From Rhipicephalus microplus (Eukaryota; Arthropoda; Arachnida; Ixodida; Ixodidae), in contig NC_134710.1 of NCBI RefSeq assembly GCF_043290135.1, positions 137,724,155 to 137,788,154 of the forward strand: DNA of 64,000 bases. Direction: 5' to 3'. The translations under genes were made by a program, and so were the position numbers. A model generated the notes under the pieces. The model did not search any database. It saw only the letters and a program-made list of their open reading frames with translations, and was not told where the DNA came from. This document shows positions 33,280 to 45,628 of this stretch, one piece after another (the stretch's first letter is position 1; every line of letters begins with the position of its first letter).

Positions 33280-35640
33280 AGTTTATAAAAATCAGCTTGT
33301 GCATAAGTTTACAGAATATGATTACGGTTTCATGCACAATTATTATAGCCCACAAAGGTTAATAATCACCATGCTTATGACTAACTAATCTAAATCTGTA
33401 CAGCTAAAAGGCACTGACAATAACTCTTATCTACAGAAACATAACAAAAATGCTCTGACGTGCCGAACACAGAATAACACAACTTGAGAAGGTCCAGTAA
33501 GTAGGCACAAAAGAACAATTTGTGCCTCTTTTTCAAGTTCTCCTGTAGTTCAGCATGGACTACCAATTTGCTCAAATTCCCCACTTCTACTGACATCAAT
33601 GCAATCTCTGTGTTCAAGTGAATACCAATGAGTTCAACAAGATACTACAAGTGATATTATTATAAAGATATTAAAGGGTCATTGATACCACATTCGAACT
33701 TGAGAAGCTTGCGTTACTTCTATTATCCTGCATTTCTGACAGAGATTGATGGTGAACGCTGCCTTAACACATTTTAAAATTGCTTTAAAATATCCAGATT
33801 GCTTATCTAAGTTGGCAGTACACTCTCTACACTATCACCAATCTGAGGCATTTAGTGGCTTCTCCGGCTCTGCAGACTATTTTGTCAGCATCAGGAGCCA
33901 TAGAAATGTCAGGACATCATAGAAACTTGATCAGAACTGATATATTAATAATAAGACATTATGTTGATTGGGGCTTTGTTCAATTATCAGACATTGACCT
34001 ACATATTCATGAAAGAATAAAACTCGGGCAAAAATTTGGCTGTCAGTGGTCCTTCGAGGAGCCATGGTCAACCATCCAACAATATTTGTTGTTGAGAATT
34101 TCATATTGCTTTGTACAGCAGTTTGGGCATGATCCATAACGCATCTCCTTTTTTTAGTTTCAACAATCACATGACAGTCAATAGACATATGCGCAAGACA
34201 AAAGATGCTTAGTGTTAAGAAAAAAAATTGTCGAGACCAAACAATTTAATGGAATGCTTAATCCAATTTGATCAAAAATGTTACACCTTAATGTAAACTC
34301 ATTGAAGGCTTCATTACCAAGCTTGGTTATGCGATGGGTTTTAAAGAAAAGCAAAATAAACAAATATATATTATAATACCTAAGGTTGCAGTTGCATAAG
34401 AATGATAAATTGAGCACATTTAGCCATGACTATTAACCAATAAACACAGGAGAAGTTTCAGTGCATAAATAGTATAAATGATCAGTTCCAGTTACATTTA
34501 CAGCATTATAATGCTGGTTGCATTTAATGTAACAACAAAGCACTATTTAAGCTTTAGCATTTTTAGATATTAAAAGCAGTGAGACACATAAAGAAAAAAT
34601 AAAATAAAATCTTTGCCACAGCTTGTTGTAAATAACACCTTGTCATATTTTCCTGGTACAGATGGGAGAGAAATTGGGCATTCATGAAGAGCTTTGCCAA
34701 ATACATTGCTGAGCCATGCAGTGGCACAGACCCAGTTACAAGGCAACCTAGATGACTCCCGACATATGAAACATTTGTAGAAAGCATTTTGGGACGAGTT
34801 CCTGACCACACACATACACAATCACACACACATACGCACACACACAAAGAACAGAAGTTCTGCAAATATGTGTAGCATAAAAATAAGGTTTGGCCTTGCA
34901 AGGAAGAAAACCTCGTCAAGAAAGTAGAAAGGTGAGTAAGCAATTTATTATAAATATGATAATAAATTTCATAATTTGAACATGTACATAAAAAACTTGC
35001 AACTTGATTTAGGGAATGACCCAAATTCAGACACACTTATTGTCATCTGGGAGCCTATGCTGCAGGTCTACCTAGATTCAAAGCAATTAAAATAACATAT
35101 TATGACCACAAGAATAAAAGATTGCTTCTAATTGAGCAGATGGCTGAGCTGTGGTCTATATGTGATTAATGTTGCGATTTCCTCGTCACCCTGTTTCTAA
35201 TTGAGGCAGCAGCCCAGGCGCTGCCGAAACGACATGCCATTAGACAAGAGAGCAATATATTGTGGCAGCGGTTCCCATGTTGAATAAACATCCACCCCAA
35301 TCGGCATGTGAAAGGTAGAATGCCGCAATAGATTTGCGCAATACTGATATAAGTCAATTAATGAAAAATGCTAGTGCTCGAGTAATTCCACACGTGACAA
35401 CACATTGCATTCCTTCCATTCACCTTACACGCTACAGTACACACATATACGCACAAAATGTAACAGAATGACCAGTAAGTGTGCTTGCTTTGTATGTGAA
35501 GCATGGACATTTCAAACTAACATTTCAAGCATATGCTATAAAATACATCACATAAGTTGTCAACTGTACATTGTTGACCTGCCTGAACATGGCAAGTTTT
35601 ACAAACATAGTCTATGCAATACATTTCTTGCAGATATTGA
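33280..35640. other. AT-rich interval, partly the probable 3' UTR of the minus-strand Ig/FN3 gene
   Basis: No coding exon recognised. On the minus strand an AATAAA lies at 34949-34944, about 700 nt after the Ig/FN3 stop. Short CA/ACAC repeats occur at 34808-34845. Confidence 0.4.
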
Positions 35641-35644
35641 TTGT

Positions 35645-37861
35645 TCACACAACACACACATCAACCAAGTCCATGGACCCTTTCCTTAGGGAATTCTGCC
35701 CAGCCTGTTTCCGGCGTAAAGACAAGGTCCGCATGTCGACAATGGATTCATAAATGCCCTCGTTGTCTGCGGACCTCTGTATTGTTGAGTAAGGAGTAGC
35801 TTTACCAGAGGGCGGCATACCATGAACAGCAAAAGTAAAGTCTGAGTCTCTGGGAAAATCTGCATAAGCAGGGGGTGGTGGTGGTGGGCGAGTCTTGCGT
35901 ACGTATAAGCAGAAGCAGACGGAGACTACCAGAACTACGGCCAGCACTGTAGCCGTCACAATGGGCACAACTACATAGAGCACTTCTCGTAGCTCGGTGT
36001 CTGAAGAAGATGACGAGCCTGGTTGCTGTGCAACCGATGTCATCATCAACGGCACATTGAGCACATCACTAGGCTCACTGTTGCCCTGTCGACTGTGGGC
36101 TATCAAATACACCTGGCACGGCAGGGAAGGCTCAAGGCCTGACAGAAGGTAAGAGGACTGCTTCCCTGAAGCTACAAATACTTCTTTCCAAGAATCGCCA
36201 GGCTGTCGATAGTGCAGTGTGTAACCGGTGACCCTGTGAGGGACTGGTGCACTGAACATCCAGGTGACTTGAACTGATGTCTGATCAACAGCAGAGACAC
36301 TCAGCATTGGTGCTGGAGGAAAGTCACCATCCAAGGTGGTAACAAGTAATGGTGGTGATGGAGGACCACTTCCAACTGCATTAAATGCTTTTACCACAAC
36401 TACATAAGGTGTGGCCTTTGCAAGACCTCGCAGTGTAAAGCTGCTTTGGTCTGGACTAACAGTGTGATAAGAAAAAGGGCTCTTCCTGGAAGACTCTGAT
36501 GTGCTGCTGTACCCTACATAATAGCCAAGAAGCTTTCCATTCCAATCACTTTCTGGAGGTGGGCTCCATGTTATGAGTACAAAGGTTGCCCCAGACTTTT
36601 CGATACGAACATTGACAGGGGCAGCAGATGGCTCTTCTTGCGTTGTGTTAAATCGAATTACAGGGGATGATTCACTTGTACCAGCTGAATTCACTGCTAC
36701 AACAGCTACTCTATATTCAGTTGCAGGATGGAGATCTCGGACAAGAGCAGTGGTAGCACCACCACGGACAGTATGGTTCAACATTTCGTCGTCTCTGTGC
36801 GACCAAAATCGCACTTGGTATGACAAAACAGATGAACTTGAAGGGTTCTTCCAGCGGATTCTGGCACTACGACTCCACACATCCGATATTTCAACATTGG
36901 TGGGATTAGAGGGTGGTTGTTGGACATTTAGTCGAATAGCCTTGGTGTCTTCTGCATATTCATTCTTCACTTTGCATATGTAACGCCCTGCATCACCAGC
37001 TGTCACATGTTTTAGTATCAGTGAAGATACCAGTCGTTCTTTCTGAGTGTCATTGGATACAATGACTCTGTCATAAAGTTGACTGTTTTCTGTAACTGAA
37101 TTAGCACCCTTTAGCCAAGTGAGCACTATTGGATGATCACCAGTAGCAATGCAGGTAAGGTTGGCAGTACGACCACTCTGCACAGAAAGATGTTGCATCA
37201 GAACTTGTGCTTGAGCTACTATGTAAACAGTAACAGCCACAGCCTTCTTTAGCCCTGAACCGATGCCATTGTTTGCGTTACATGTGTACATTCCAGAGTC
37301 CGCTTTTTGAACATCGCGTATTAAAAGCGTGCCATTTGATAGCAGTTTGTGGCGATCGGAGTTTTCACCAGCTCCCTGTAACTTCGTGACTCTTGCTCCA
37401 TTTTCATGCGCCCATGCGATCCGCGCTACAGGAGTAGCTTTCACATAGCAGTGAATAATGATTGTGCTCCCCTCTGCAGCTTTCACGTCAGATGGTTCCA
37501 CTATCCATTGGGGCGCAAAATTCACAACAAGCTCCACCGATACACTGTCTTCACCAGCAGCATTTCTAGCCACGCATTTGTATGTTCCACCATGGTCCTC
37601 ACTCAGTGGCTTGAATGATAAAGTCGACAAATGTGTACCCGTCTCTTCCTTAACCGAAGACAATGAAGTAAGACGCTTCTCATTTTGGTACCACAGGATC
37701 TCCAAAGGAGTGTCACCAATAACTACACTGCACGTAAGGCGGACATCTGTGCCAGCGACAAGGTCTTTGGGTAGTTGCAGAGGACTCAGCTTTGGTGGTT
37801 TCAGAGCCAACGCAAACATCATCCCCGAACATAGGAGAACCAAAATTTTCAACTCAATCAT
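35645..37861 (-). CDS. Dscam-like Ig/FN3 transmembrane protein (sDscam architecture), intronless
   Basis: Single uninterrupted 738-aa reading frame. Signal peptide at residues 1-20. Three Ig domains, at about 24-115 (Cys44/Cys96, Trp57), 118-213 (Cys138/Cys194) and 218-315 (Cys237/Cys296). Three fibronectin III domains, at about 317-408, 412-511 and 516-607. TM helix at about 628-654, then a cytoplasmic tail of about 84 residues starting with a Pro-rich RPPPPPPAYADF. Several NxT/NxS sites. It is a cell-surface adhesion-type receptor. Ig3-FN3x3-TM is the layout I know for the short Dscam genes of chelicerates, which normally have tandem 5' exon cassettes. Here signal peptide to stop lie in one exon, so a retrocopy of a spliced transcript is the simplest reading. 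No frameshift or stop suggests maintained function. It could instead be another intronless Ig/FN3 family member. Confidence 0.93.
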   Translation of the reverse strand: MIELKILVLLCSGMMFALALKPPKLSPLQLPKDLVAGTDVRLTCSVVIGDTPLEILWYQNEKRLTSLSSVKEETGTHLSTLSFKPLSEDHGGTYKCVARNAAGEDSVSVELVVNFAPQWIVEPSDVKAAEGSTIIIHCYVKATPVARIAWAHENGARVTKLQGAGENSDRHKLLSNGTLLIRDVQKADSGMYTCNANNGIGSGLKKAVAVTVYIVAQAQVLMQHLSVQSGRTANLTCIATGDHPIVLTWLKGANSVTENSQLYDRVIVSNDTQKERLVSSLILKHVTAGDAGRYICKVKNEYAEDTKAIRLNVQQPPSNPTNVEISDVWSRSARIRWKNPSSSSVLSYQVRFWSHRDDEMLNHTVRGGATTALVRDLHPATEYRVAVVAVNSAGTSESSPVIRFNTTQEEPSAAPVNVRIEKSGATFVLITWSPPPESDWNGKLLGYYVGYSSTSESSRKSPFSYHTVSPDQSSFTLRGLAKATPYVVVVKAFNAVGSGPPSPPLLVTTLDGDFPPAPMLSVSAVDQTSVQVTWMFSAPVPHRVTGYTLHYRQPGDSWKEVFVASGKQSSYLLSGLEPSLPCQVYLIAHSRQGNSEPSDVLNVPLMMTSVAQQPGSSSSSDTELREVLYVVVPIVTATVLAVVLVVSVCFCLYVRKTRPPPPPPAYADFPRDSDFTFAVHGMPPSGKATPYSTIQRSADNEGIYESIVDMRTLSLRRKQAGQNSLRKGSMDLVDVCVV

Positions 37862-38039
37862 TTCAATCGCTTTCGGCTATGCGCTACTGCTAAATCACGA
37901 TTTTCACTCCGGGGTGCTTTCGATTGCTTCTGTGTCGGAAGATCAGCGGTTCATGGCGCGTACTAACGAGGTATATCAACAAAATGCCGTTCATAAAATC
38001 GATGTTACACATGGTACACTTCCAGTATTTCCAAGATGA

Positions 38040-40780
38040 GCAGACGATTTACTAGTTATCAGGGCTGACTAACATAACACACGCTGCACGAACCTCTCAC
38101 GACTTTGTTTGCACAGGCACTACTAGTTTAGAGAACGGAAACTGTACCTTTGGGCTGTTGTATCAAAATAACATGCAAATACGTAGCGGCGGCGTACTGA
38201 ACTGCAATACCGCGAGGCCAGATGACGCTAGTAGTACTATCATCATCAATAAACAAACGCAATTTTTTTGTTGCAGGGGGGGGGGGGGCGCAGCTGGTTC
38301 GCGCTGCTCGCTTCCTCCGTTTTTTTTTTTTTTTTTGTTGCCCAATCGGGCTTCGCGTCTGTAATTCTCGCCAGGTGACCTAGCTGGCCTCGACTGGCAA
38401 AAACAACGTCAATCAAGCAAGATTTGCATCGTTTATTGCGAGTGTCCAAGCCGGTACAATCAATGTATACGGTCGGGTCCGAACAAAACAAGTCATACAT
38501 ATCGAAAGCTTTCAACCCATGTGTAAAGACTCTTGAAAGCTAACAAGCATATGCATATAACTGAACATTGAAATCGCTGAATGAACGTCGCTCTCATTGT
38601 GTTGCGGCGCTCGAGTTTAATAGCGTGGCTTCAAAACAAGAGTCCGATTCTGCCGTCAGATGCGGCGCTTGCTCCGTGGTGTTGATCTTGAAGCGAATGC
38701 ATGATGTGGAATCGGGAAGGATACTTGCACATTGCCGATAGATAGCTCGCGTAGTTAGAGCAATGTAGTTTTGCTAAATTTGTTAAATAAGCGATTGCGG
38801 ATGCGTGCATTTCTGAATCTTTCTTGCTCTGCAATGCTACATTGAGTACTTCACAATTCTGCAATGTCGCATCGTGTCGAGAGGGTAGGCACTAGTTTTA
38901 ATACTCAGCCGTGAGCCCATATCATAGCCATTATGTACTTAGGGGATGGGCCTAAAAATATTTCAGGCTTGCTACATTTATTGTTAGAGTTAAGTTACAC
39001 AGTTACCACAGCTAGAATTTCTCGTCGCAGGTAATGACCAGTCTGCTGAGTATGCAGCGAACATGTATGCTAAAGGGACACTTATTAGGTGTGTGCTTAC
39101 AGATCGAAAAGGCCCAATTCTAAGAAAATAAGCTTTAGGTATGCATTGTACAATTTTTTGTCTGTACATCTTTGTTGGTACTCTATCTGCTCAGCCCTGA
39201 GCACAATCTCTTTTTTTTGCATAGACATATCCATATAACTTGAGTACTCTCTTGCAAGCAAGCACTCCTGAAATCAATTGGTGGTACATGATGTGAATCT
39301 GTCCAAATACTGGATCAATAAAGGTCACATTTATTACACACTTGTTATTATGTTTACTTTTTCAGTATACTTGTGCTTGAAAATGAAGTTGCTTTCTCCC
39401 TGCTACTTCTAGAGGTTAGGACTTGAAATACGTACTATCTTGCAGTGTGGCTGTAGATAAGTGAAGATCATGTATGTTTCAACTACCTGTGCGATTTCCT
39501 ATATTTTTTTTTTCATGACCGTAGCGCACAGAATGTCACTTCTTAGTGGTAGACACTATAGTTATGACAACTTGATTTAAACAGAAACAGATGTGCACAA
39601 AGAAATCTGGAACATTTTTCTGCAAAAAAAAAAAACAGTACCAGATGCAATGAACACAATCTTGCTCTTCATGGCAGCATTCACATTTTTGAGGAAGCTG
39701 TGCTACAACTGCTCATTACCTTTATGATTTATTATTCTAGGAGCCCATTAAACATATGTGCAAAGCTAAAGCAATTGAGTGCAGTCGTATGAGCTATGGT
39801 GCATCTTTTTGTAAACTCGTATGAGCTAAACACAGTTAATTAAGACAAAACAGTTCTGGGTGTTGTTGGTAAACTGTCACAAGGCACAACTAAATGTCGG
39901 AAAGCCTGTTAATGCCCATAACTGTGGGTGTGTTCATTATGTAGTGCAAATAATAATCTCCGACGATTCACATGCCAACTATGAAGTGATCGTGAGTCGT
40001 ACAGTAGTGGGCAAATATAGATTGATTCTGGCTTCCAGTGGTTCAAACAAATGACATTTTAGCCTCACAGGAGACAAGACTGCTTGTCGAAACATTTGCT
40101 TTGACCCCTTATGCTAACATGTTTTTCATATTTTCAAGCTTCCATCTTTTAAGGGTCAGTTTAGTTCACCTGCACCAATCCGAACTGGTTCACAGCTGTG
40201 CACGAGAAGTTCAGCGGTGCGGCATCATAAGTGAATGACAAGGTGCCGACAAGGTGGAATCCTTATTTTTGTTCACTTAATTTAATGAGATGCAAACATC
40301 TTGGCAAAACACGCCGCATTTATAAGGGTGGGTAGAGCACCTACGTCTAATGCTATGTTGTTTGTTAAGCTGTGCGAGCGGCTGCACCACACCAGCGCCG
40401 TCAGAGCAGAAGGTACAGGAAAGTCATGAAATAGTTTTGGTGCTGTATCTCTCCTGTGCTTTCTGATATGAATTGCAAGATTTAGAAGATGCCATTGCTG
40501 CGCCACTGAAACGAATGGCGAGGTGCAGCACTTTGTAAAATGGATCATGTGGTGCAGGCGAATCGAACAAACCCTTAAGCACACAAGCGTCTTAGTGTTT
40601 CACCCCCATCAAAATATGGCTGCACTGGCTGGGATCAAACAGTGTGTTGTTGAGCTCAGCAGCGCCACACAATCTAACTAATAGTGTTATAGTTTCAACA
40701 TTATTGAAGTGTAGATTCCATGCCACGGTAGGCAGGCAATGCTTGTAGCCAATCTAAAGCACCTCTTCACGATATGCGCG
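38040..40780. other. non-coding interval
   Basis: Upstream side of the Ig/FN3 gene. Poly-G (38277-38288) and poly-T (38321-38336) runs. No coding exon or bounded mobile element recognised. Confidence 0.45.
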
Positions 40781-40789
40781 GTAAAACGT

Positions 40790-41882
40790 TCACAAATACA
40801 GCATTACACGTGTGAGGTTAGAGATGACCTGTTGTAGTGGGCATTCAGATGTTTCAACGTGCTGGCAGAGTGGACATTCGGGGGTAGTCATCCTGTCATT
40901 GCATGGCAGTCTGGAAAAACAAGTAACATCACCAGATATCAATGCATGAAATTTTCCGAAGTAAACAAATAAGCTCAGTTAATTAGTAAACAGCAGTATT
41001 TTATACATATATGTAGTGGTACCTCATAACACGTATATCACTCAGGGCTGCTTCTTCACAAGGCATGTCATGTAGCAGGTTCTTTGCCCATTGTACACAT
41101 TTGCTTCCATGTCAGGTGGGCCAGGAGGCTGTGGCAGAAAAAGAAGTATTTCTCATTTATGTGACGCTTCCTTTGTCACACTATAGCAAAATCAGACCTA
41201 TAATTATGTGATTTTTCTCGAACGCGACTGCAGTAAACTATTAACTAGTAGGTTTTTTGCACTAATATATGGGCTAGCTAAGAAGACACATGCGAGGCGA
41301 CAGTGATTTATTTGCCTTCTTTTATCGCAACGGCCTGGTTGGTGTTACCTGGTGATAGAATTTCAGAATTGACTATTGAGTCAGCGACTCGTTCCCACGT
41401 GAAGCCATGCACGCCGCAAGTAACGCACTTTTTTTCGGTTACAGATTGAGACGTTCAACAGTTTTAAAATTTAATACTGCAATGCGCTGCCACCGTGTGA
41501 CGCCTACGCAGTCATTGGCAAAAATAACTACACATATGTTGACATGAACCAACTAGCCCCGCAAGCAACCATCCTTAAAAAACTGAAGTGGTTTCTACTC
41601 ACCGGCCCGGGCTTGCAACGGGTGTTCATCCAATGAAAGCTTCAACGGTCGCTTCGTTCCCCGAAAGTCACTCGAATTCCCTTCGCGAAAGCATTTGAAC
41701 GAGTCAAAATAAACAGAATGAGAAAGAATGTGTCGGTCGGCAGAGGCTCGAAATATTAACAGCGAAACGAAACAGTCCGAGACACCTCCGAACGTACCGC
41801 GAGCCGTTACCTGCTGTCGCAACCATTGGCCGCCGCAAACTTTGAAGTGAGGATAATGATGTCGATAGGCTGTTACTGACAT
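40790..41882 (-). pseudogene. possible small three-exon gene with a reading-frame problem
   Basis: Tentative exons on the minus strand are 41882-41603 (ATG; donor GTGAGT), 41128-41023 (acceptor TTTTTCTGCCACAG; donor GTACCA) and 40910-40790 (acceptor TTGTTTTTCCAG; TGA). Exons 2 and 3 join cleanly to encode KCVQWAKNLLHDMPCEEAAL, SDIRVMRLPCNDR and ECPLCQHVETSECPL, a Cys-rich stretch that reads like real protein. Splicing exon 1 to exon 2 in that frame meets a TGA five codons in, just before the good stretch. The other frame gives PPGPPDMEAN. A one-base indel or pseudogene decay would explain this. Family not recognised. Confidence 0.35.
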
Positions 41883-41899
41883 CGAGTCAGCTGAATCAA

Positions 41900-42900
41900 A
41901 AATTACTACAAAAAGTTAATAACGCAGCACATGTTTAATAAAAACTACTTGCAAGAAGAACAAAATGTTTTTTATGTGTAGCGGTACGCAAACGTGTAGT
42001 ATTTGATCATTTTAAAACAAAACTTGCCCCAACGAAGGCGCCTCTACAAAAAAGTGCAATAGCGCGAGTGGTGAGAGAGGTTAGTAGATCCACTCTAGAT
42101 GTTTAAAGCAGAAACGCGCCGCGGTTGATTTTTTCGCCTCCTACAGGTGAGTACTTGAACTTCAAAGTTTCCGGGGCCGTGCGCACCGTGCGCTGGCAGG
42201 CTGTGGCAGCTGGCACAGGGCATGCACAGGCGGCCGCAGTCAATGTTATCCAACAGATGGCGTCACTAGCGCTGCTGTAGTTTTGTTTCATGATGTGGTA
42301 CGCTGCTAGCGCCGCTCTGTGGTATAAGCAGAAAACACTCCGGGCTAGACCACACCTGCACAGTATATTAGAAGAGTTGAGTGGCGTGACCGCGCCTCGC
42401 CGCCTGATCCCTTCCGCGTTGCCAACAGCGGCAGCGCTGCAGTCGAATAGTACTGAAAGAGCCGCGTGAAGGAACTCCTACGCGCTTCGGCTCCTCCGTC
42501 GCGATTTCTTGATGCAGATTTCTTCGCACCTGCCCATCATTCATGTCTAGCACATGATGCCTTAGCGCTCGAAGTATGACACGCCCATCTACTGAATTTG
42601 AGCTTCATAAAAGCCCTTGTGAGAGATCGAAAATAATTCAGAGAGGGTGTGTCTTATACTTATTTCTTCTCTCAACTTTTTCTTCGTCGGTTAGGCGTCT
42701 ACAATATTCAGAATAACTGAGCTAATTTATTGGAAGCTAGCTGTGCTCAGAAAGCTGTGTGATTAAAAAAAACAAATACTGTGTCACACGCACGCAGAAT
42801 TAGAAAGCCACAAGGAAAGAGGGGAGAGGAAGGGAATCTGAACCCCCTACACCATGAAATGTTTTGGTAATTGAACTTTTCAGGGTATACTAAAATAATT
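41900..42900. other. non-coding interval with GC-rich part
   Basis: 42100-42560 is GC-richer with GATGGCGTCACTAGCGC-type motifs and could contain promoter or 5' UTR sequence of a divergent gene. No coding exon can be supported. Confidence 0.35.
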
Positions 42901-42905
42901 ACAGG

Positions 42906-42958
42906 CATTCACAGCGACCACCAATTGCAAAATTAGGCAATTGTGGTCGCTGTGAATG
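42906..42958. repeat. strong hairpin, 22-23-bp arms
   Basis: Left arm 42906-42928 and right arm 42937-42958 are reverse complements apart from one bulged base, with an 8-nt loop. They share CATTCACAGCGACCAC and CAATTGC. Further CAATTG-containing copies follow to about 43010. Confidence 0.85.
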
Positions 42959-43163
42959 TGACCACAATTGCGTAATTTTGTCTAAATTGCCTAAATTGAA
43001 AATTAGGCGTTCTGCTGCACACCACACCCCCTCAAAAAAAAAAGAAATCCTGGGTAGCCCTGCGCGAATAGTTTACAGTTGGCGAAGCGGGACATAGCGT
43101 GTCTCTACAAATGCGCATTGTAGATTTCACCTTTTTGAGTATTAGGTCTCAAAACAAGTTCAA

Positions 43164-43164
<1 letters not shown>

Positions 43165-43228
<64 letters not shown>
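43165..43228. repeat. (TA)n microsatellite
   Basis: About 32 TA units, left border of the ribozyme-carrying insert. Confidence 0.95.
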
Positions 43229-43462
<234 letters not shown>

Positions 43463-43464
43463 GT

Positions 43465-44990
43465 GTGTTTACTGTGTACATATACGAGAAGGAAGGTGAA
43501 TTTCTCAAAACAAGATGCACCACTGCCTGCCATCACTTTTGATGCTTATTGATAGATCAACGCTTATAATACAAAATATCGTCATAAACTTGTTCGCTTG
43601 CAATGGCGTTACGCCAATAGAATATTTGGAAAGCAGCCCAATATAAGCTGTTCATACCAAATGAGAACTGGTTACAACGAATTTACGCAGATTAACAGAC
43701 GGGCTATATATACAATTGGCACTTTTTAATATGTTTGAGTGTTGTTTTTAATAAGTTTAATATCTATTAAGCCTTTCGAAAAGCAATAATTATTGTCTTC
43801 CACAAAACTGGCGTCATAAAAAAGATTCGTTGCCAAATAATGTTGTGACAACGTTACTTACACTCGAGTTTCTCGTGAAACAATCGAACGCATGTAGGCT
43901 CATATGAGGAACACTGTGCTCTGTGGATATCGTAGAGACTGCTGACAAAACGAGCGCATGATTTAATCATAGTTTTGATACTTCTCCTCTCTTTGTAGTT
44001 CGCCAGTCACCACCTATGATGTAACGCAACTCAAAGCACTGACTGAGTAAGTATATAGGCGGATCCGTGCAAATTTCGATTTACATTTTTTTTTCTGGGT
44101 CGGCAGGCCTTTGAAACAGTGAATGTATCGACGCAATTTCGGCGTGCCTGCATATTTACTCGTGCACCATGGCGCGTAGCAGGTGCGTCCACTGACAAAG
44201 GCTCAGAAACGCATTAAACGCGCTGAAAACGAGCAATTACACGCTTTCGCAGGCTCGGGCGCGCGCGCTCTTCATGCAGACGCTCCCGCGATCTTCAGTA
44301 CCGTGGAACTACAGCGCCGCCGCTACTGTCACCCGCTGGAGAATCAGCCGAGATGCGGCGCGGCCGCCTCGTTCACTCCACTGTACCTGCACGCTCCCTT
44401 CTTACGGCCTTCGCAACGAGTGTAGTCACGGAGGAAGTGTAGTACATGCCTCTCGTCAGTGTCGTCACTACTTCGAGGAGGACGCTGCGATTCTGCCATC
44501 TTCCGCCACTCCATACAGCGCGCGCAACGCTAGCACATGTGAGTTCGAGCGCGCTTCTGCACTCACCGCGCGTTGAAAAACAAGTTGCTTAATCATTGAA
44601 GATGCACAAATGGATTATGGCATTGCTCATACCTGATGATGCTGGGCTTAGAATTATACACATCTGAAGAGTGTACTTTGCTGGCAGTGTGACAAGCCCC
44701 GAAGTGCGCGCATAATCGTAGCCTCTTTGCGACAAAAAGCGGCATACCACATACCCCTTACACAATCGTCTGAGTACGCTAAATGCTTTCTTCCATCACA
44801 TTTTTTATGCAAAAGAAACACTGCCTTTTCATCTTCTTTATGTGCATCTGCTGCAATTTTCTTAACGCATGCGTGGTGCTGGCTTTCGCGATACTATTCG
44901 GACGCATTTTTTTTTTCATTGCAGCAATCGCTGCACTTCCTCGCATTTTAAACAATGGTTCGAAATTTGGGAGCGCAATCGTCCTATCAT
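43465..44990. other. non-coding interval
   Basis: 44180-44580 is GC-rich (GCGCGC, CCGCCGC), possibly a CpG-rich promoter or first exon. No coding exon recognised; open frames there lack any known motif. Confidence 0.35.
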
Positions 44991-44993
44991 AGT

Positions 44994-45458
44994 TTAATAT
45001 CGAGCCGCCCAATGAGCGTCGCTGTTTATTGTTTGCGTGCAAACACTTATTGCTGCTTCTTGTTCAGTGACAGTGTCTTGTGAAGTTGCAGCATCCAGAT
45101 TTGTTTCATTGGTCTCCGCTTTTTGCTTCCTTGATGTTTGACGTAGGGGCCAAACCCGTGAAGCAGGATCTTTGTGAGGCTTGAAATCATGTACGAAAGA
45201 TAGTTCTCGAAAAGAGTAGGCGCGCGCGCAGTCAGGAATAAGGTTTCTTATGCAGAACGCTGACACATAGTCTTCATCGCGCAAGTGTCTGTTGCATACG
45301 ACTGTCGATGCAGACTTGTCGTTGATGATGAGGCTGTCTGTCGCAATATTCTTTTGCCACTTGCCGCACAGCTGAGTATTGTTTGGGAATTGGTGAGAAG
45401 GAACGCTGGGTGTTTTCCCCGAATGGTGCTTGCAATACGGAACCACACCTTCACGCAT
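44994..45458 (-). CDS. THAP-like zinc-finger exon, probable fragment
   Basis: Minus-strand frame of 154 residues. FPNNTQLCGKWQKNI followed 25 residues later by VVCNRHLRDEDY matches the middle and Cys-x2-His half of a THAP domain. The first Cys pair is incomplete (only YCKHH is visible), so a preceding exon is expected; an AG acceptor (TATATTAG) immediately precedes the ATG. After the domain there is a basic stretch (RQTSRKQKAE) and then a low-complexity tail to the stop. It could be the first part of another P-type transposase-derived gene or a relic. No transposase core is found nearby on this strand. Confidence 0.5.
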   Translation of the reverse strand: MREGVVPYCKHHSGKTPSVPSHQFPNNTQLCGKWQKNIATDSLIINDKSASTVVCNRHLRDEDYVSAFCIRNLIPDCARAYSFRELSFVHDFKPHKDPASRVWPLRQTSRKQKAETNETNLDAATSQDTVTEQEAAISVCTQTINSDAHWAARY

Positions 45459-45628
45459 CTAATATACATCCATGTGCGTAATGCGCGCGTGCACTGAAGG
45501 TTGTGTGACTTCCTTCTCGACTAAAAAAATTACTGCAGACTGAACACTGACAAAGCATCGAATAAAATGGAGCCGTGGTGGATAAATTCGAGAATAAAGC
45601 AAATTCCAGAATAAGCATGAATGGATGG

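Noticed and set aside
36573..36983. Plus-strand frames of 136 and 193 residues opposite the Ig/FN3 gene (36.57-36.98 and 37.46-38.04 kb)
   Set aside because: Antisense shadows of the strong minus-strand coding sequence; no motif of their own.
41530..41900. Treating the 95-residue frame as a complete protein
   Set aside because: It ends at a strong GTGAGT donor, so it is at best a first exon; kept only as part of a tentative model.
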